From: an uncultured Anaerotruncus sp.
GTDB lineage: Bacteria; Bacillota; Clostridia; Oscillospirales; Acutalibacteraceae
Assembly: GCA_900539775.1 (NCBI GenBank)
Contig: UQDL01000005.1
Coordinates: 62,001-126,000 of the forward strand
Reading direction: 5' to 3'
Length of the DNA stretch: 64,000 nt
In this document: in pieces, positions 1-7,981 of the stretch
Position numbering within the stretch: the stretch's first letter is position 1
Layout of the letters: the number at the start of each line of letters is the position of its first letter
Notes under the pieces: generated by a model
What the model saw: only the letters and a program-made list of their open reading frames with translations
Databases searched by the model: none
What the model was told of the DNA's origin: nothing
Program-made: the position numbers and the translations under genes

Positions 1-581
1 TTTGGATTATCATCAATAATGCAGCAAACACGCATTGATGTTTTATCGGATGTTTTTAATTCTTTTATCAGCATTTGCCCGGATCTGCCCGCACCGATAA
101 TCATAACATTTTCGCTTGCAAGCGATTTTTGGCGATTTTTTTGGCGTTCCAAATTGACAAAGCGATATAAAAATCTGACTCCTACAACAAGAATAAGCTG
201 CATCACACAGCCGCCTATATAATAAGAGAACGGCATTCGCATAAACAGCAGTGTAATTCCGACGCACTGAAAAACAGTTGTTATAAGATTTGCAACCATA
301 ATTCTGTTTAACTCGCTGAAGCTTGCAAAGCGCCACACGCTGTTATACATTTTGAAAAAGAAAAACACAATTATTGAAAACACCGTGTAAATAGGCGCAA
401 ATTTCAAATAAGCACCGTAATACGCAACCGGAATGGAACTGAATTTGAAATCAAACCTTACAAGCAATCCCATTAGATAAGACAGATTAACCGCAATAAC
501 ATCATATATTGCAAGATAAAATGCAATCATCTTCCAATGCTCTATATTTAATTCTCTGAGTATTTTTCTGTATGTTTTCAT
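1..581 (-). CDS. CapD/EpsC-type polysaccharide biosynthesis protein, N-terminal part (cut by window edge)
   Basis: The minus-strand frame is open from an ATG at 581 to the left edge and gives 193 residues. It has four hydrophobic segments (about residues 16-40, 58-77, 96-115 and 118-138), followed by a nucleotide-binding Rossmann start GAGRSGQ at 163-169. This layout is that of the FlaA1/EpsC/WbpM/CapD group: membrane-bound NDP-sugar dehydratase/epimerases that make nucleotide sugars for capsule or EPS. The catalytic SDR half lies outside the window, so the activity (for example 4,6-dehydratase) is inferred. A GGAGAGG ribosome binding site lies 7 bases upstream of the ATG. It lies downstream of the CpsD-like kinase on the same strand, so it was probably part of an EPS operon. 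An undecaprenyl-phosphate sugar transferase shares the N-terminal membrane layout and is the main alternative. Confidence 0.75.
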   Translation of the reverse strand, partial: MKTYRKILRELNIEHWKMIAFYLAIYDVIAVNLSYLMGLLVRFDFKFSSIPVAYYGAYLKFAPIYTVFSIIVFFFFKMYNSVWRFASFSELNRIMVANLITTVFQCVGITLLFMRMPFSYYIGGCVMQLILVVGVRFLYRFVNLERQKNRQKSLASENVMIIGAGRSGQMLIKELKTSDKTSMRVCCIIDDNP

Positions 582-823
582 ACATTGACCTCTCCGAAAA
601 CAATCCAAGTAATAATCAGCTTTGTAAACAGCCGTATCAGTAATCCCTGCTTGCTCTGAAATTATCTGCTGTTGCGACAAAACCGAATGTTTGCCTGCTG
701 TTTGCAAGCTGCAAAGAGTGCGTATCTTATTGCACAATACCGTATGCAATCAAAACAGCATCGGGTGTTATGTTATAACGTAATCTTGCGCACAGCAAAA
801 GTAAAATTCAGGCACGCTGTTGC

Positions 824-1516
824 CTATTTCTTTTTATAATATGAGTAATTATATCCGTATCTTTTTGAATGCCTGCTCGGCAGCGATTTTCCGTTGTATA
901 TAAATCCTATAATTTTTGAATCTGCGAATTGAAGCTGTTTCAAAGTGTCCGAAACATTTTTGAATTCGGCAGAACCGTTTTTAACAACGATCAAATAGCC
1001 ATCCAAATAATTTGAAAGAATCATTGCATCCGGCACGGGAAGGACGGGCGGAAGATCAACAATGATATAATCATAATAATTTCTGAGCACCGCAAGCAGC
1101 TCTCGCATTTCTTTTGATTCCAAAAGCGTTGTGGGATCGGGAGGAATGTTTCCCGCAGGCACAACCGCAAAGCCATATTTGCTGACATTGAAAATACATT
1201 CATTTATGCTTTTTTCGCCAACGAGATAATCGCTTAATCCCGGGCTTTTTTTAATTCCCAGTTTGTGAGCAACGGTAGACAGGCGCATATCGCAATCAAC
1301 CAAAGCAACCTTTTTGCCTATTTGGGCAAATGAAATTGCCAAATTAACGGAAACGGAGCTTTTACCGTCGCCCCTGTTTGGGCTTGTTATGCCGATGCAC
1401 TTGGAATCGCCGCCGGCAATTGAAAATGCAACATTTGTTCTTAAAGATTTATACGCCTCTTGCACGCTGAACGGAGAATTGGGGGAAAGAAAAAACCAAT
1501 CCGAACACAACCGCAA
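824..1516 (-). CDS. CpsD/CapB-type tyrosine kinase domain without a convincing start (probably decayed)
   Basis: This is a 230-residue bacterial tyrosine (BY) kinase domain. It has a Walker A loop with GDGKSS, a Walker A' LVDCDMR, a Walker B IIVDLPPV, and a Tyr-rich C-terminus (YGYNYSYYKKK) typical of autophosphorylation clusters. Such kinases cycle with a Wzz-type membrane adaptor to control EPS chain length and export. The frame can only start at a TTG at 1516, which has no ribosome binding site, and the first ten residues are not family-like; similarity begins at LSPNSPFSVQEAY. Just upstream, in another frame, is a broken Wzz N-terminus (separate entry), so the gene seems to have been fused to that remnant by deletion. 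An intact paralogue lies at 8746-9504. The kinase fold is clear, but expression is doubtful. Confidence 0.7.
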   Translation of the reverse strand: MRLCSDWFFLSPNSPFSVQEAYKSLRTNVAFSIAGGDSKCIGITSPNRGDGKSSVSVNLAISFAQIGKKVALVDCDMRLSTVAHKLGIKKSPGLSDYLVGEKSINECIFNVSKYGFAVVPAGNIPPDPTTLLESKEMRELLAVLRNYYDYIIVDLPPVLPVPDAMILSNYLDGYLIVVKNGSAEFKNVSDTLKQLQFADSKIIGFIYNGKSLPSRHSKRYGYNYSYYKKK

Positions 1517-1625
1517 AAATCACAATGAGTCACCATTTTGAAATAACGGCTTTGAAAAGAGGAAGAAGATCTATTTCATCATTTCCTTCTCTTCTTGGCT
1601 TTTTTCTTTGAAATTATCCTTTCAT
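1485..1625 (-). pseudogene. Remnant of a Wzz/CapA chain-length regulator N-terminus
   Basis: Reading leftward from an ATG at 1625, which has GGAG 6 bases upstream, conceptual translation recovers a Wzz-like start if frame changes are allowed. MKDNFKEKSQEEK lies in one frame, then NDEIDLLPLFKAVISKW in another, then a stop codon at 1530-1532, then LIVIFAVVFGLVFSF as the first membrane helix. The stop is TGA directly after TGG, where Wzz proteins often have a second Trp (KWW); one G-to-A change would explain it. At least two single-base shifts and this stop are needed, so the gene is dead. The helix runs straight into the kinase coding sequence with a frame change, so most of Wzz and the kinase's own start are missing. 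The reading is inferred from family resemblance. Confidence 0.6.
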
Positions 1626-2026
1626 GCCATTCTCCATTCATCGCAGGTTTAGTAATAAAAAAATCGTAAAAGAACGCAAAAAAAATCATGCCCAAACCGA
1701 CAAAGCGCCGGTTATACACACGATATTTTGTACTATTTATACATATTTTAATGTACCTGCAGTATTAAAGTTATTTTACGAAAAAAAGGGGGTTATGTCA
1801 ACATAATTAAGGCAATATTTAAAACAACTTATTAACTTTGTATTAAATGTATTTATATTTATTGCGCAATTGCACTGAATGTTATTTGTGTATATTTACT
1901 TTTTCGTAAAATGTAATGTAGTATTGTTTAAAAGGCCAATGAAAAGTTTTCATTGAATACCGGATTGTATTTCTTTTTTTACTTTTTTCACAAAACAATA
2001 TCACCGGCCTTTCAAAATAAATCCTG
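1626..2026. other. Intergenic stretch with two inverted repeats, no gene
   Basis: About 400 A/T-rich bases between the EPS remnant and the LacI promoter. No believable gene is present. Two structures stand out: a perfect 9+9 base palindrome around one central G at 1937-1955, and a perfect 12-base inverted pair TTTTACGAAAAA (1774-1785) and TTTTTCGTAAAA (1900-1911). Confidence 0.5.
1937..1955. promoter_or_regulatory. Palindrome, possible operator
   Basis: CAATGAAAA-G-TTTTCATTG is a perfect inverted repeat about 70 bases upstream of the -35 box of the LacI-type gene. LacI-family operators are palindromes of about this size but normally have a central CG, so assigning it to this regulator is a guess. 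No second copy was noticed in the window. Confidence 0.3.
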
Positions 2027-2055
2027 TTGCATTTCCGAAAGGCACGGGATATAAT
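2027..2055 (+). promoter_or_regulatory. Promoter of the LacI-type gene
   Basis: TTGCAT (2027-2032), a 17-base spacer and TATAAT (2050-2055) match a sigma-A promoter. The start of transcription would fall near 2062, leaving a leader of only about 15 bases that consists mostly of the ribosome binding site. Confidence 0.6.
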
Positions 2056-2076
2056 TGAAGCTGATGGGGTGATTAT

Positions 2077-3102
2077 ATGGGGAAAAGGCCTACGGTTGAT
2101 GATATTGCAAAGCACTGCGGAGTTTCAAGCGCAACTGTTTCCAGAGTTGTTAATCACAGAGAACTTGTTAAGCCGCAAACCGTTAAGCTTGTTGAAGATG
2201 CAATGGAGGCTTTGGGCGTTACACCGAAATATCGTGAAAGCTACATTGAATCATACAGAAAAGACATAATCGTTTTGGCGGTTGAACACACAAATCAAAG
2301 CTATTATTATGAGATAGTTCAGGGAGCGCTGGACAGTGCCGAGCTTCACGATTGCGATTGTGTGGCAACACAATTTTCGGCAAGCAAAGGCAATTTGCAG
2401 GATTTCATAAGATTTTTAAAAAATGTGCACGCTGCAGGTGTAATAACTCTTTCTGCATTTCCGGCAGAAAGCCTTGATGCAATTTCAGCGGCGGTGCCTG
2501 TGGTTCAATGCTGCGAATACAATCCGCAGGCAAAGCACCCTTATGTTATAACCAACAACTATGAATCGGCAAAAATAGCAACGGAATATCTTATTACCTC
2601 CGGCAGAAAAAGAATTGCCTTTTTAAACGGGCCGCTGAAATACCAAATGGCAGTGGAAAGAAGGCGTGGATATACCGCAGCACTTGAAGCCGCCGGAATG
2701 AAAATAAATCCTGATTACTACATTCAGGTGAACGGAACGCTTTTTGATGATGCAAGCGCTGCAGTGGCAAAGAAATTTGATTCAGGATTGATGCCCGATG
2801 CGATTTTTGCATCTTCTGATTTTTTTGCGGCAGCTGCCATAAAAGAAGCCGCAAAGCGCGGCTATAATGTGCCGAATGATATTGCCGTTGTGGGCTTCAA
2901 CAACAGCTCTATTTCACAGATCACATCGCCCACAATAACCACCGTAAGCCAGCCGTCATACAAGCTTGGGTATTATGCCTGCGATATGCTGCACAACATG
3001 ATTTCAAACCCCGATTTGAAAATAAAAAACCATATTTTGCCAACCGAATTTGTAATAAGAGAATCAACAAGGCTGAAACTCAGCAAAAGCGGCCAGGTAT
3101 AA
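2077..3102 (+). CDS. LacI/PurR-family transcriptional regulator
   Basis: This is a 341-residue protein of full family length. Residues 5-55 form the LacI helix-turn-helix (VDDIAKHCGVSSATVSRVVN), followed by a periplasmic-binding-protein-like sensor domain. That domain ends with the usual PNDIAVVGFNN and TTVSQPSYKLG segments that line the ligand and dimer surfaces. It would bind a palindromic operator and release it on binding a sugar. The ATG is supported by GGGGTGAT directly upstream. No sugar gene adjoins it: the neighbours are an EPS remnant and thrS, so its targets may be elsewhere, perhaps the GPH symporters or arabinofuranosidase in this window. The ligand cannot be predicted from sequence. 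Confidence 0.88.
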   Translation: MGKRPTVDDIAKHCGVSSATVSRVVNHRELVKPQTVKLVEDAMEALGVTPKYRESYIESYRKDIIVLAVEHTNQSYYYEIVQGALDSAELHDCDCVATQFSASKGNLQDFIRFLKNVHAAGVITLSAFPAESLDAISAAVPVVQCCEYNPQAKHPYVITNNYESAKIATEYLITSGRKRIAFLNGPLKYQMAVERRRGYTAALEAAGMKINPDYYIQVNGTLFDDASAAVAKKFDSGLMPDAIFASSDFFAAAAIKEAAKRGYNVPNDIAVVGFNNSSISQITSPTITTVSQPSYKLGYYACDMLHNMISNPDLKIKNHILPTEFVIRESTRLKLSKSGQV

Positions 3103-3286
3103 GGGATTGCGGCATTTGCAGTGCCCTTTAAGGCAGTCCTTAAAACAGTACCGTTCCGGCTCAAGTTCGGCAATTCCGCATTTTAAATTCAAGAGATTTT
3201 TCGCTTTAAAGGCAAGCTTGGCAATCATCTTTTTGCGCTGTTAAAAAGGCATAAAAACAATAAAATTTAACAGAATTAAACAAATA

Positions 3287-3335
3287 AAAAAGCCGAAACG
3301 AATTGGGAATGAAACCCTTTCCGTTTCGGCTTTTA
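3287..3335 (-). terminator. Intrinsic terminator after thrS (possibly bidirectional)
   Basis: AAAGCCGAAACG (3289-3300) pairs with CGTTTCGGCTTT (3322-3333). Read on the minus strand the stem is followed by six T. On the plus strand four T follow, so it may also stop the LacI-type transcript. Confidence 0.85.
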
Positions 3336-3343
3336 CCGTTTGA

Positions 3344-5251
3344 TTAAAGCGATTTTGTTTTGATCTCTTTTTCAATCATTTCGGCAAATTCTTCAACGCT
3401 CATTGCGCCCTGTTCGCCGTCTTTTCTGGAGCGAACAGAAACTGTGCCGTTTTCAATATCCTTGTCGCCCGCAACAAGCATATAAGGAATTTTTTCCATC
3501 TGTGCAGAGCGAATCTTAAAGCCGATTTTCTCGCTTCTGTCATCTATCTCACAGCGAATTCCTCTTTCTTCAAGCTTATTTTCAACAGCTTTAAGATAAT
3601 CACAATGCCTGTCTGCAATCGGAAGCAGCTTAACCTGCACGGGGGCAAGCCAAGTTGGGAAAGCGCCTGCAAAATGCTCTGTAAGAATACCGATAAATCT
3701 TTCGATGCTGCCGAAAACAACACGGTGAATCATAATCGGGCGGTGCTTTGCACCGTCTGCACCCACATATTCAAGTTCAAATCTTTCGGGAAGCTGGAAA
3801 TCAAGCTGAATTGTGCCGCACTGCCATGTTCTGCCAAGGCAATCTTTAAGATGGAAATCAAGCTTAGGTCCATAGAAAGCACCGTCGCCCTCGTTAACCT
3901 CAAAATCATAGCCAAGCTCCGTAATGGCATCACGAAGTGCATCCGTTGCAATATCCCAATCCTCTTGTGCACCCATGGAATTCTCCGGGCGGGTGGAAAG
4001 TTCGATATGATATTCAAAGCCGAAGGTATTGTAAACACCGTCTATCAAACGAACAACATTTTTGATTTCATCTTTGATTTGCTCACGAGTCATAAAGATA
4101 TGGGCATCATCCTGTGTGAAGCAGCGAACACGCATAAGGCCGTGAAGTGCGCCGGAAAGCTCATGCCTGTGAACAAGGCCAAGTTCGCCCATACGAAGCG
4201 GCAAATCTTTATATGAATGCATCTGCGTTTTATAAACAAGCATACCGCCGGGGCAGTTCATGGGCTTAATTGCATAATCTTCATCGTCGATAACGGTGGT
4301 ATACATATTTTCCTTATAATGATCCCAGTGGCCGCTGCGCTCCCAAAGCGCTCTGTTAAGAATCATCGGTGTTTGTATTTCATAATAGCCCGCTTTGCGG
4401 TGAATTTCACGCCAATAATCCACAAGGGTGTTCTTCAAAACCACGCCCTTGGGAAGGAAGAACGGAAATCCCGGGCCTTCCTCCATAATCGTAAACAAGC
4501 CAAGTTCCTTGCCGAGCTTTCTGTGATCACGCTTTTTTGCCTCTTCAAGCATGGCAAGATGTTCCTCAAGCATTGATGCTTTTGGGAATGCCGTGCCGTA
4601 AACTCTGCAAAGCATCTTATTTTTGGCATCGCCTCTCCAGTAAGCGCCTGTGCAGTTTGTAAGCTTAAATGCCTTAACCGGCTTAACATCCATAAGATGA
4701 GGGCCTGCACAAAGCTCTGTAAATTCTCCCTGCTTATAGAAGCTGATTTTTTCGCCCTTTCCGGCATGTTCTTTGATAAGCTCAACCTTATAAGGCTCGT
4801 CTTTTTCCTGCATCATTTTAATTGCGTCTTCGGGTGCAAGCTCGAATTTTTCAAGTGCAAGCCCCTCTTTAACGATTTTCTTCATCTCTGATTCGATTTT
4901 TTCAAGATCATCCGGTGCGAAAGGAGTTTCCGTGTCAAAATCATAATAAAAGCCGTCCTCAATAGCAGGACCGATAGTAAGCTTTACATTCGGATAAAGT
5001 CTTTTAACTGCCTGTGCCATAATATGGGAAGCGGTGTGGTTAAACGCTCTTTTTCCCTCTTCATTATCAAAGGTAAGAATTTCAAGAGCTGCGTCATCTG
5101 AAATAACCGTGCGAAGATCTTTAACTTCACCGTTTATTCTGCAAACACAAGCATTTCTGTAAAGCCCCATTGATATGTCTTTTGCAATATCCGCAGCGGA
5201 CATCGGCGAAGCATATTCTTTAACGGAGCCGTCTTTCAAAGTAATTTTCAT
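3344..5251 (-). CDS. thrS: Threonyl-tRNA synthetase
   Basis: This 635-residue enzyme charges tRNA-Thr with threonine in the cytoplasm. Domain order is standard. A TGS domain covers about residues 1-60. The second additional (editing) domain follows, with HTASH at 72-76 and CAGPH near 181. The class II catalytic core runs from about 240 to 530, and the anticodon-binding domain is at the C-terminus. The zinc ligands that recognise threonine are visible as C333, H384 and H509, matching the E. coli positions closely. Motif 2 surrounds the R-V-R-C-F segment near 374-378. The gene stands alone between a T-box leader and an intrinsic terminator, so it is a single-gene unit controlled by uncharged tRNA-Thr. 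Nothing is missing. Confidence 0.97.
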   Translation of the reverse strand: MKITLKDGSVKEYASPMSAADIAKDISMGLYRNACVCRINGEVKDLRTVISDDAALEILTFDNEEGKRAFNHTASHIMAQAVKRLYPNVKLTIGPAIEDGFYYDFDTETPFAPDDLEKIESEMKKIVKEGLALEKFELAPEDAIKMMQEKDEPYKVELIKEHAGKGEKISFYKQGEFTELCAGPHLMDVKPVKAFKLTNCTGAYWRGDAKNKMLCRVYGTAFPKASMLEEHLAMLEEAKKRDHRKLGKELGLFTIMEEGPGFPFFLPKGVVLKNTLVDYWREIHRKAGYYEIQTPMILNRALWERSGHWDHYKENMYTTVIDDEDYAIKPMNCPGGMLVYKTQMHSYKDLPLRMGELGLVHRHELSGALHGLMRVRCFTQDDAHIFMTREQIKDEIKNVVRLIDGVYNTFGFEYHIELSTRPENSMGAQEDWDIATDALRDAITELGYDFEVNEGDGAFYGPKLDFHLKDCLGRTWQCGTIQLDFQLPERFELEYVGADGAKHRPIMIHRVVFGSIERFIGILTEHFAGAFPTWLAPVQVKLLPIADRHCDYLKAVENKLEERGIRCEIDDRSEKIGFKIRSAQMEKIPYMLVAGDKDIENGTVSVRSRKDGEQGAMSVEEFAEMIEKEIKTKSL

Positions 5252-5304
5252 AATTTTCCCTCCAAGCCAAACGGCATAATTTGTAAATTTAAAATGCGGA
5301 TAAA

Positions 5305-5560
5305 AAAATCACCCTGTGATAAACACAGGGTGAATTATAAATCCACGGTTCCACCTGAATTGCGCAAAAGCGCCTCTCAATGCCTTTAACGCAGGCTTAC
5401 GGCCGGTATTGGCGGCGCTCAGGGGCGGTAGCTTACGCTGCTTTATGCTCCCCTTTCAGCGGCGGCAAACAATGCCGGCGGGGTGCTCTCTGCCGATAAA
5501 GCGGATGCGCAGTTTTGATCCCATCAAAGCTTTAACACAGTTTAATTACTGCTTATGCGA
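5305..5560 (-). promoter_or_regulatory. T-box leader (tRNA-Thr sensing) of thrS
   Basis: On the minus strand the conserved T-box AGGTGGAACCGTGG lies at 5343-5356. It is followed by a strong terminator hairpin, TCACCCTGTG/CACAGGGTGA (5309-5318 with 5324-5333), and a T-run. Upstream there is an AGAGAG element and GC-rich stems fitting stem I and stem III. Uncharged tRNA-Thr is expected to stabilise the antiterminator and let thrS be read. The Thr specifier codon could not be fixed by eye. Confidence 0.9.
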
Positions 5561-5562
5561 TA

Positions 5563-5590
5563 ATTATAACATTATTTTTTGCGATGTCAA
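5563..5590 (-). promoter_or_regulatory. Promoter of the thrS T-box transcript
   Basis: On the minus strand TTGACA (5585-5590), a 16-base spacer and TATAAT (5563-5568) give two perfect hexamers. The RNA would start near 5556, just ahead of the T-box stem I. Confidence 0.85.
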
Positions 5591-5644
5591 CACCAAAGCA
5601 AAGCAAATTTTAAAACTTTTGCGCTATCCGCCGCACAACTCATC

Positions 5645-5673
5645 TTGACAGATACAAGATATGGGTGTATTAT
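5645..5673 (+). promoter_or_regulatory. Promoter of rny
   Basis: TTGACA (5645-5650), 17 bases, TATTAT (5668-5673). It faces away from the thrS promoter and lies about 135 bases ahead of the rny start codon. Confidence 0.75.
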
Positions 5674-5807
5674 AAACAGGAAAGTCTATATAGCGTTGTA
5701 TTATGCCTATACAAAACTAATATAATTTCGGTTTGTATTTAAACTGTACCTTTTCTGATGATAATTGATCAAAAAAATTTTATGAACAGAAGGAGGTGCT
5801 ATTGATT

Positions 5808-7361
5808 ATGAGTACACCGGTTGCCATTATAATTGCTGTAGTGTGTGCGGTTGTTTTCTGCATAGTAGGCTTTGTTCTCGGCTCAGTGCTGAAGCAAAAA
5901 GCAAACGAAAAAGAAATCGGCTCGGCAACACAAGAAGCTACCAAAATTATAAACGATGCGCTTCAGCAGGCAGAGCATACAAAAAAAAGCAGCCTTATTG
6001 AAGCTAAAGATGAAATTCACAAGCTGCGTTCCGATGCGGATAAGGAAATCCGAGAAAGACGAAGCGAAGTTCAAAAGCAGGAAAACCGCCTCAACCAAAG
6101 GGAAGAATATCTTGATAAAAGAGCCGATTCCATTGAGGCCAAAAACGAATCTTTAAGCCAAAAGCTTAAAGATGCAGACGATAAATTACTCGAGATTGAT
6201 AGCATCAAGAAAAGCCAGTTTGATATGCTGGAAAAAATATCGGGCTTAACCCAAGAGGAAGCAAAGCACCAATTGCTTGCCTCACTTGAGGAAGAACTTG
6301 ATACCGAAAAAAGCAGAAAAATTCTTGAATACGAGCAAATGGTAAAAGATCAAAGCGATGTGCTCGCAAAAGAAATTATAGCAACTGCCATCCAGCGCTG
6401 TGCAGCAGACCACACAGCAGAAACAACAGTTTCGGTTGTTTCACTGCCCAATGACGATATGAAGGGCAGAATCATCGGCCGCGAGGGCCGCAATATTCGC
6501 TCAATAGAAACAATCACAGGCGTTGAGCTTATTATTGACGACACTCCAGAAGCAATCACCGTAAGTTCATTTGACCCGGTAAGAAGGGAAATTGCAAGGC
6601 TCACCCTTGAGCGCCTTATTCAGGACGGCCGTATCCATCCCACAAAAATTGAAGAAATGTTTGAAAAATCAACCCGTGAGGTTAATGCAATCATAAAGCA
6701 AGAGGGCGAAAAAGCAGTGCTTTCGGCAAACTGCGGCCCGGTTCATCCGGAGCTTGTTAAGCTTCTCGGAAAGCTTAGATACCGCACATCTTACGGCCAA
6801 AATGTGTTAAAGCACAGCCTTGAGGTTTCTTACATTGCGGGCCTTATGGCAGCAGAACTCGGCGCAAACGAAAAGCTTGCACGCAGAGCAGGCCTTTTGC
6901 ATGATATCGGCAAGGCTCTTGACCATGAGATGGAAGGCTCGCACATTGCGCTTGGTGTTGAATATGCACGCAAGTACAAGGAAAGCGAAGCGGTTGTTCA
7001 CGCAATTGAAGCTCACCACGGCGATGTTGAGTGTAAATCAATTGTTGCCTGCCTCGTTCAGGCTGCAGATGCTGTTTCGGCAGCAAGGCCGGGCGCAAGG
7101 CGTGAAAACATTGAAAACTATATCAAGCGCCTTCAGCAGCTTGAAGAAATATCAACAAGCTTTCCCGGCGTTGAAAGAGCGTATGCAATTCAGGCAGGCA
7201 GAGAAATTCGTGTTATGGTTTCTCCCGAAGCGGTTAACGATGAAAGAATGCCTTACATTGCTCACGAAATAGCCAAAAAAATTGAAAGCGAAATGGAATA
7301 TCCGGGCCAAATCAAGGTCAATATTATTCGTGAATCAAGAGTTTCGGCTGTTGCAAAATAA
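5808..7361 (+). CDS. rny: Ribonuclease Y
   Basis: This membrane-anchored endoribonuclease starts mRNA decay in Firmicutes. It has one N-terminal membrane helix (about residues 5-24) and a long charged coiled coil (about 30-180). A KH RNA-binding domain with GRIIGREGRNIRSIE follows, then an HD phosphohydrolase domain with the metal-binding HDIGKALDHE. The total length of 517 residues is normal. The frame extends upstream to a GTG at 5796, but that codon overlaps the AGGAGGTG ribosome binding site (5791-5798). The ATG at 5808, with 9 bases of spacing, is the better start. It has its own promoter and terminator and so forms a single-gene transcript. Confidence 0.96.
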   Translation: MSTPVAIIIAVVCAVVFCIVGFVLGSVLKQKANEKEIGSATQEATKIINDALQQAEHTKKSSLIEAKDEIHKLRSDADKEIRERRSEVQKQENRLNQREEYLDKRADSIEAKNESLSQKLKDADDKLLEIDSIKKSQFDMLEKISGLTQEEAKHQLLASLEEELDTEKSRKILEYEQMVKDQSDVLAKEIIATAIQRCAADHTAETTVSVVSLPNDDMKGRIIGREGRNIRSIETITGVELIIDDTPEAITVSSFDPVRREIARLTLERLIQDGRIHPTKIEEMFEKSTREVNAIIKQEGEKAVLSANCGPVHPELVKLLGKLRYRTSYGQNVLKHSLEVSYIAGLMAAELGANEKLARRAGLLHDIGKALDHEMEGSHIALGVEYARKYKESEAVVHAIEAHHGDVECKSIVACLVQAADAVSAARPGARRENIENYIKRLQQLEEISTSFPGVERAYAIQAGREIRVMVSPEAVNDERMPYIAHEIAKKIESEMEYPGQIKVNIIRESRVSAVAK

Positions 7362-7376
7362 TCAGATTTAATCTAT

Positions 7377-7415
7377 AATAACGGCAGTGAATAAATCACC
7401 GCCGTTATTTTTTTG
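7377..7415 (+). terminator. Terminator of rny
   Basis: ATAACGGCAGTGA (7378-7390) pairs with TCACCGCCGTTAT (7396-7408) with one mismatch, and is followed by a run of seven T. Confidence 0.9.
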
Positions 7416-7459
7416 CACTGCGGCATTGCAGGAAATTCAATCAAGAAAGGGTTTTAATT

Positions 7460-7750
7460 ATGATAAAACACATAGTATGCTTTAAGTTAAAAGACAACAG
7501 CCCGGAAAAGAAACGGGAAGCGGCAGAAAAACTGCTTTCGATGAAGGGCAAGGTTCCGATGATAAAATCAATTGAGGTTGGCACGGATTTCTTATGCTCC
7601 GAGCGCTCATATGATGTTATTTTGCAGGTTACTCTTGAAAACAGGGAAATGCTTAAAGCCTATCAAAATGACGAATATCACTGCAGCTGCGTTAAGCCGT
7701 ATATGCACGATGTGCGCGAAGCATCTGTTGCAGTTGATTACGACATTTAA
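7460..7750 (+). CDS. Dabb (stress-responsive A/B barrel) domain protein
   Basis: This 96-residue protein starts MIKHIVCFKLKD, the hallmark first strand of the Dabb family, and ends with the equally typical HDVREASVAVDY. The fold is a small ferredoxin-like dimeric alpha/beta barrel related to EthD and some monooxygenases. Most bacterial members have no known role; a few are linked to stress or to small aromatic substrates, and nothing here narrows that down. A GAAAGGG ribosome binding site precedes the ATG. It sits between the rny terminator and its own terminator, so it may rely on read-through from rny or on a weak unseen promoter. Confidence 0.85.
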   Translation: MIKHIVCFKLKDNSPEKKREAAEKLLSMKGKVPMIKSIEVGTDFLCSERSYDVILQVTLENREMLKAYQNDEYHCSCVKPYMHDVREASVAVDYDI

Positions 7751-7771
7751 AAATTAACAAACAACGCCGAA

Positions 7772-7815
7772 AAAGCGCATCAATCAGCCGAAATTGATGC
7801 GCTTTCACTTTTTTT
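7772..7815 (+). terminator. Terminator after the Dabb gene
   Basis: AAAGCGCATCAAT (7772-7784) and ATTGATGCGCTTT (7793-7805) form a 13-base stem with a T-rich tail. It insulates the EPS operon promoter that follows. Confidence 0.9.
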
Positions 7816-7892
7816 GCCATAATTTAGTTAAAACTGCCTAAAATATGCGCAATATATTTTAACAAACAAATTGATTGCAAGGCAAATTGCCA

Positions 7893-7921
7893 TTGATTAC
7901 ACGGCATCTATATGCTATAAT
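7893..7921 (+). promoter_or_regulatory. Promoter of the EPS operon
   Basis: TTGATT (7893-7898), 17 bases, TATAAT (7916-7921). The leader to the first gene is about 55 bases. No other clear promoter was seen before 24607, and gaps between the genes are short or absent, so this site may drive all 16 genes. Confidence 0.75.
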
Positions 7922-7981
7922 TATAAATAAATATATTATATTTTAAATATAAGCTATTAACCGTATCGGAGGATCAAAACT

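Noticed and set aside
43..336. 97-residue minus-strand frame at the left edge
   Set aside because: It is a shadow of the CapD-like frame, which has the membrane helices and Rossmann motif.
1624..1806. Small plus-strand open frame beside the EPS remnant
   Set aside because: Lys/His-rich with no ribosome binding site; it is antisense to the Wzz remnant start.
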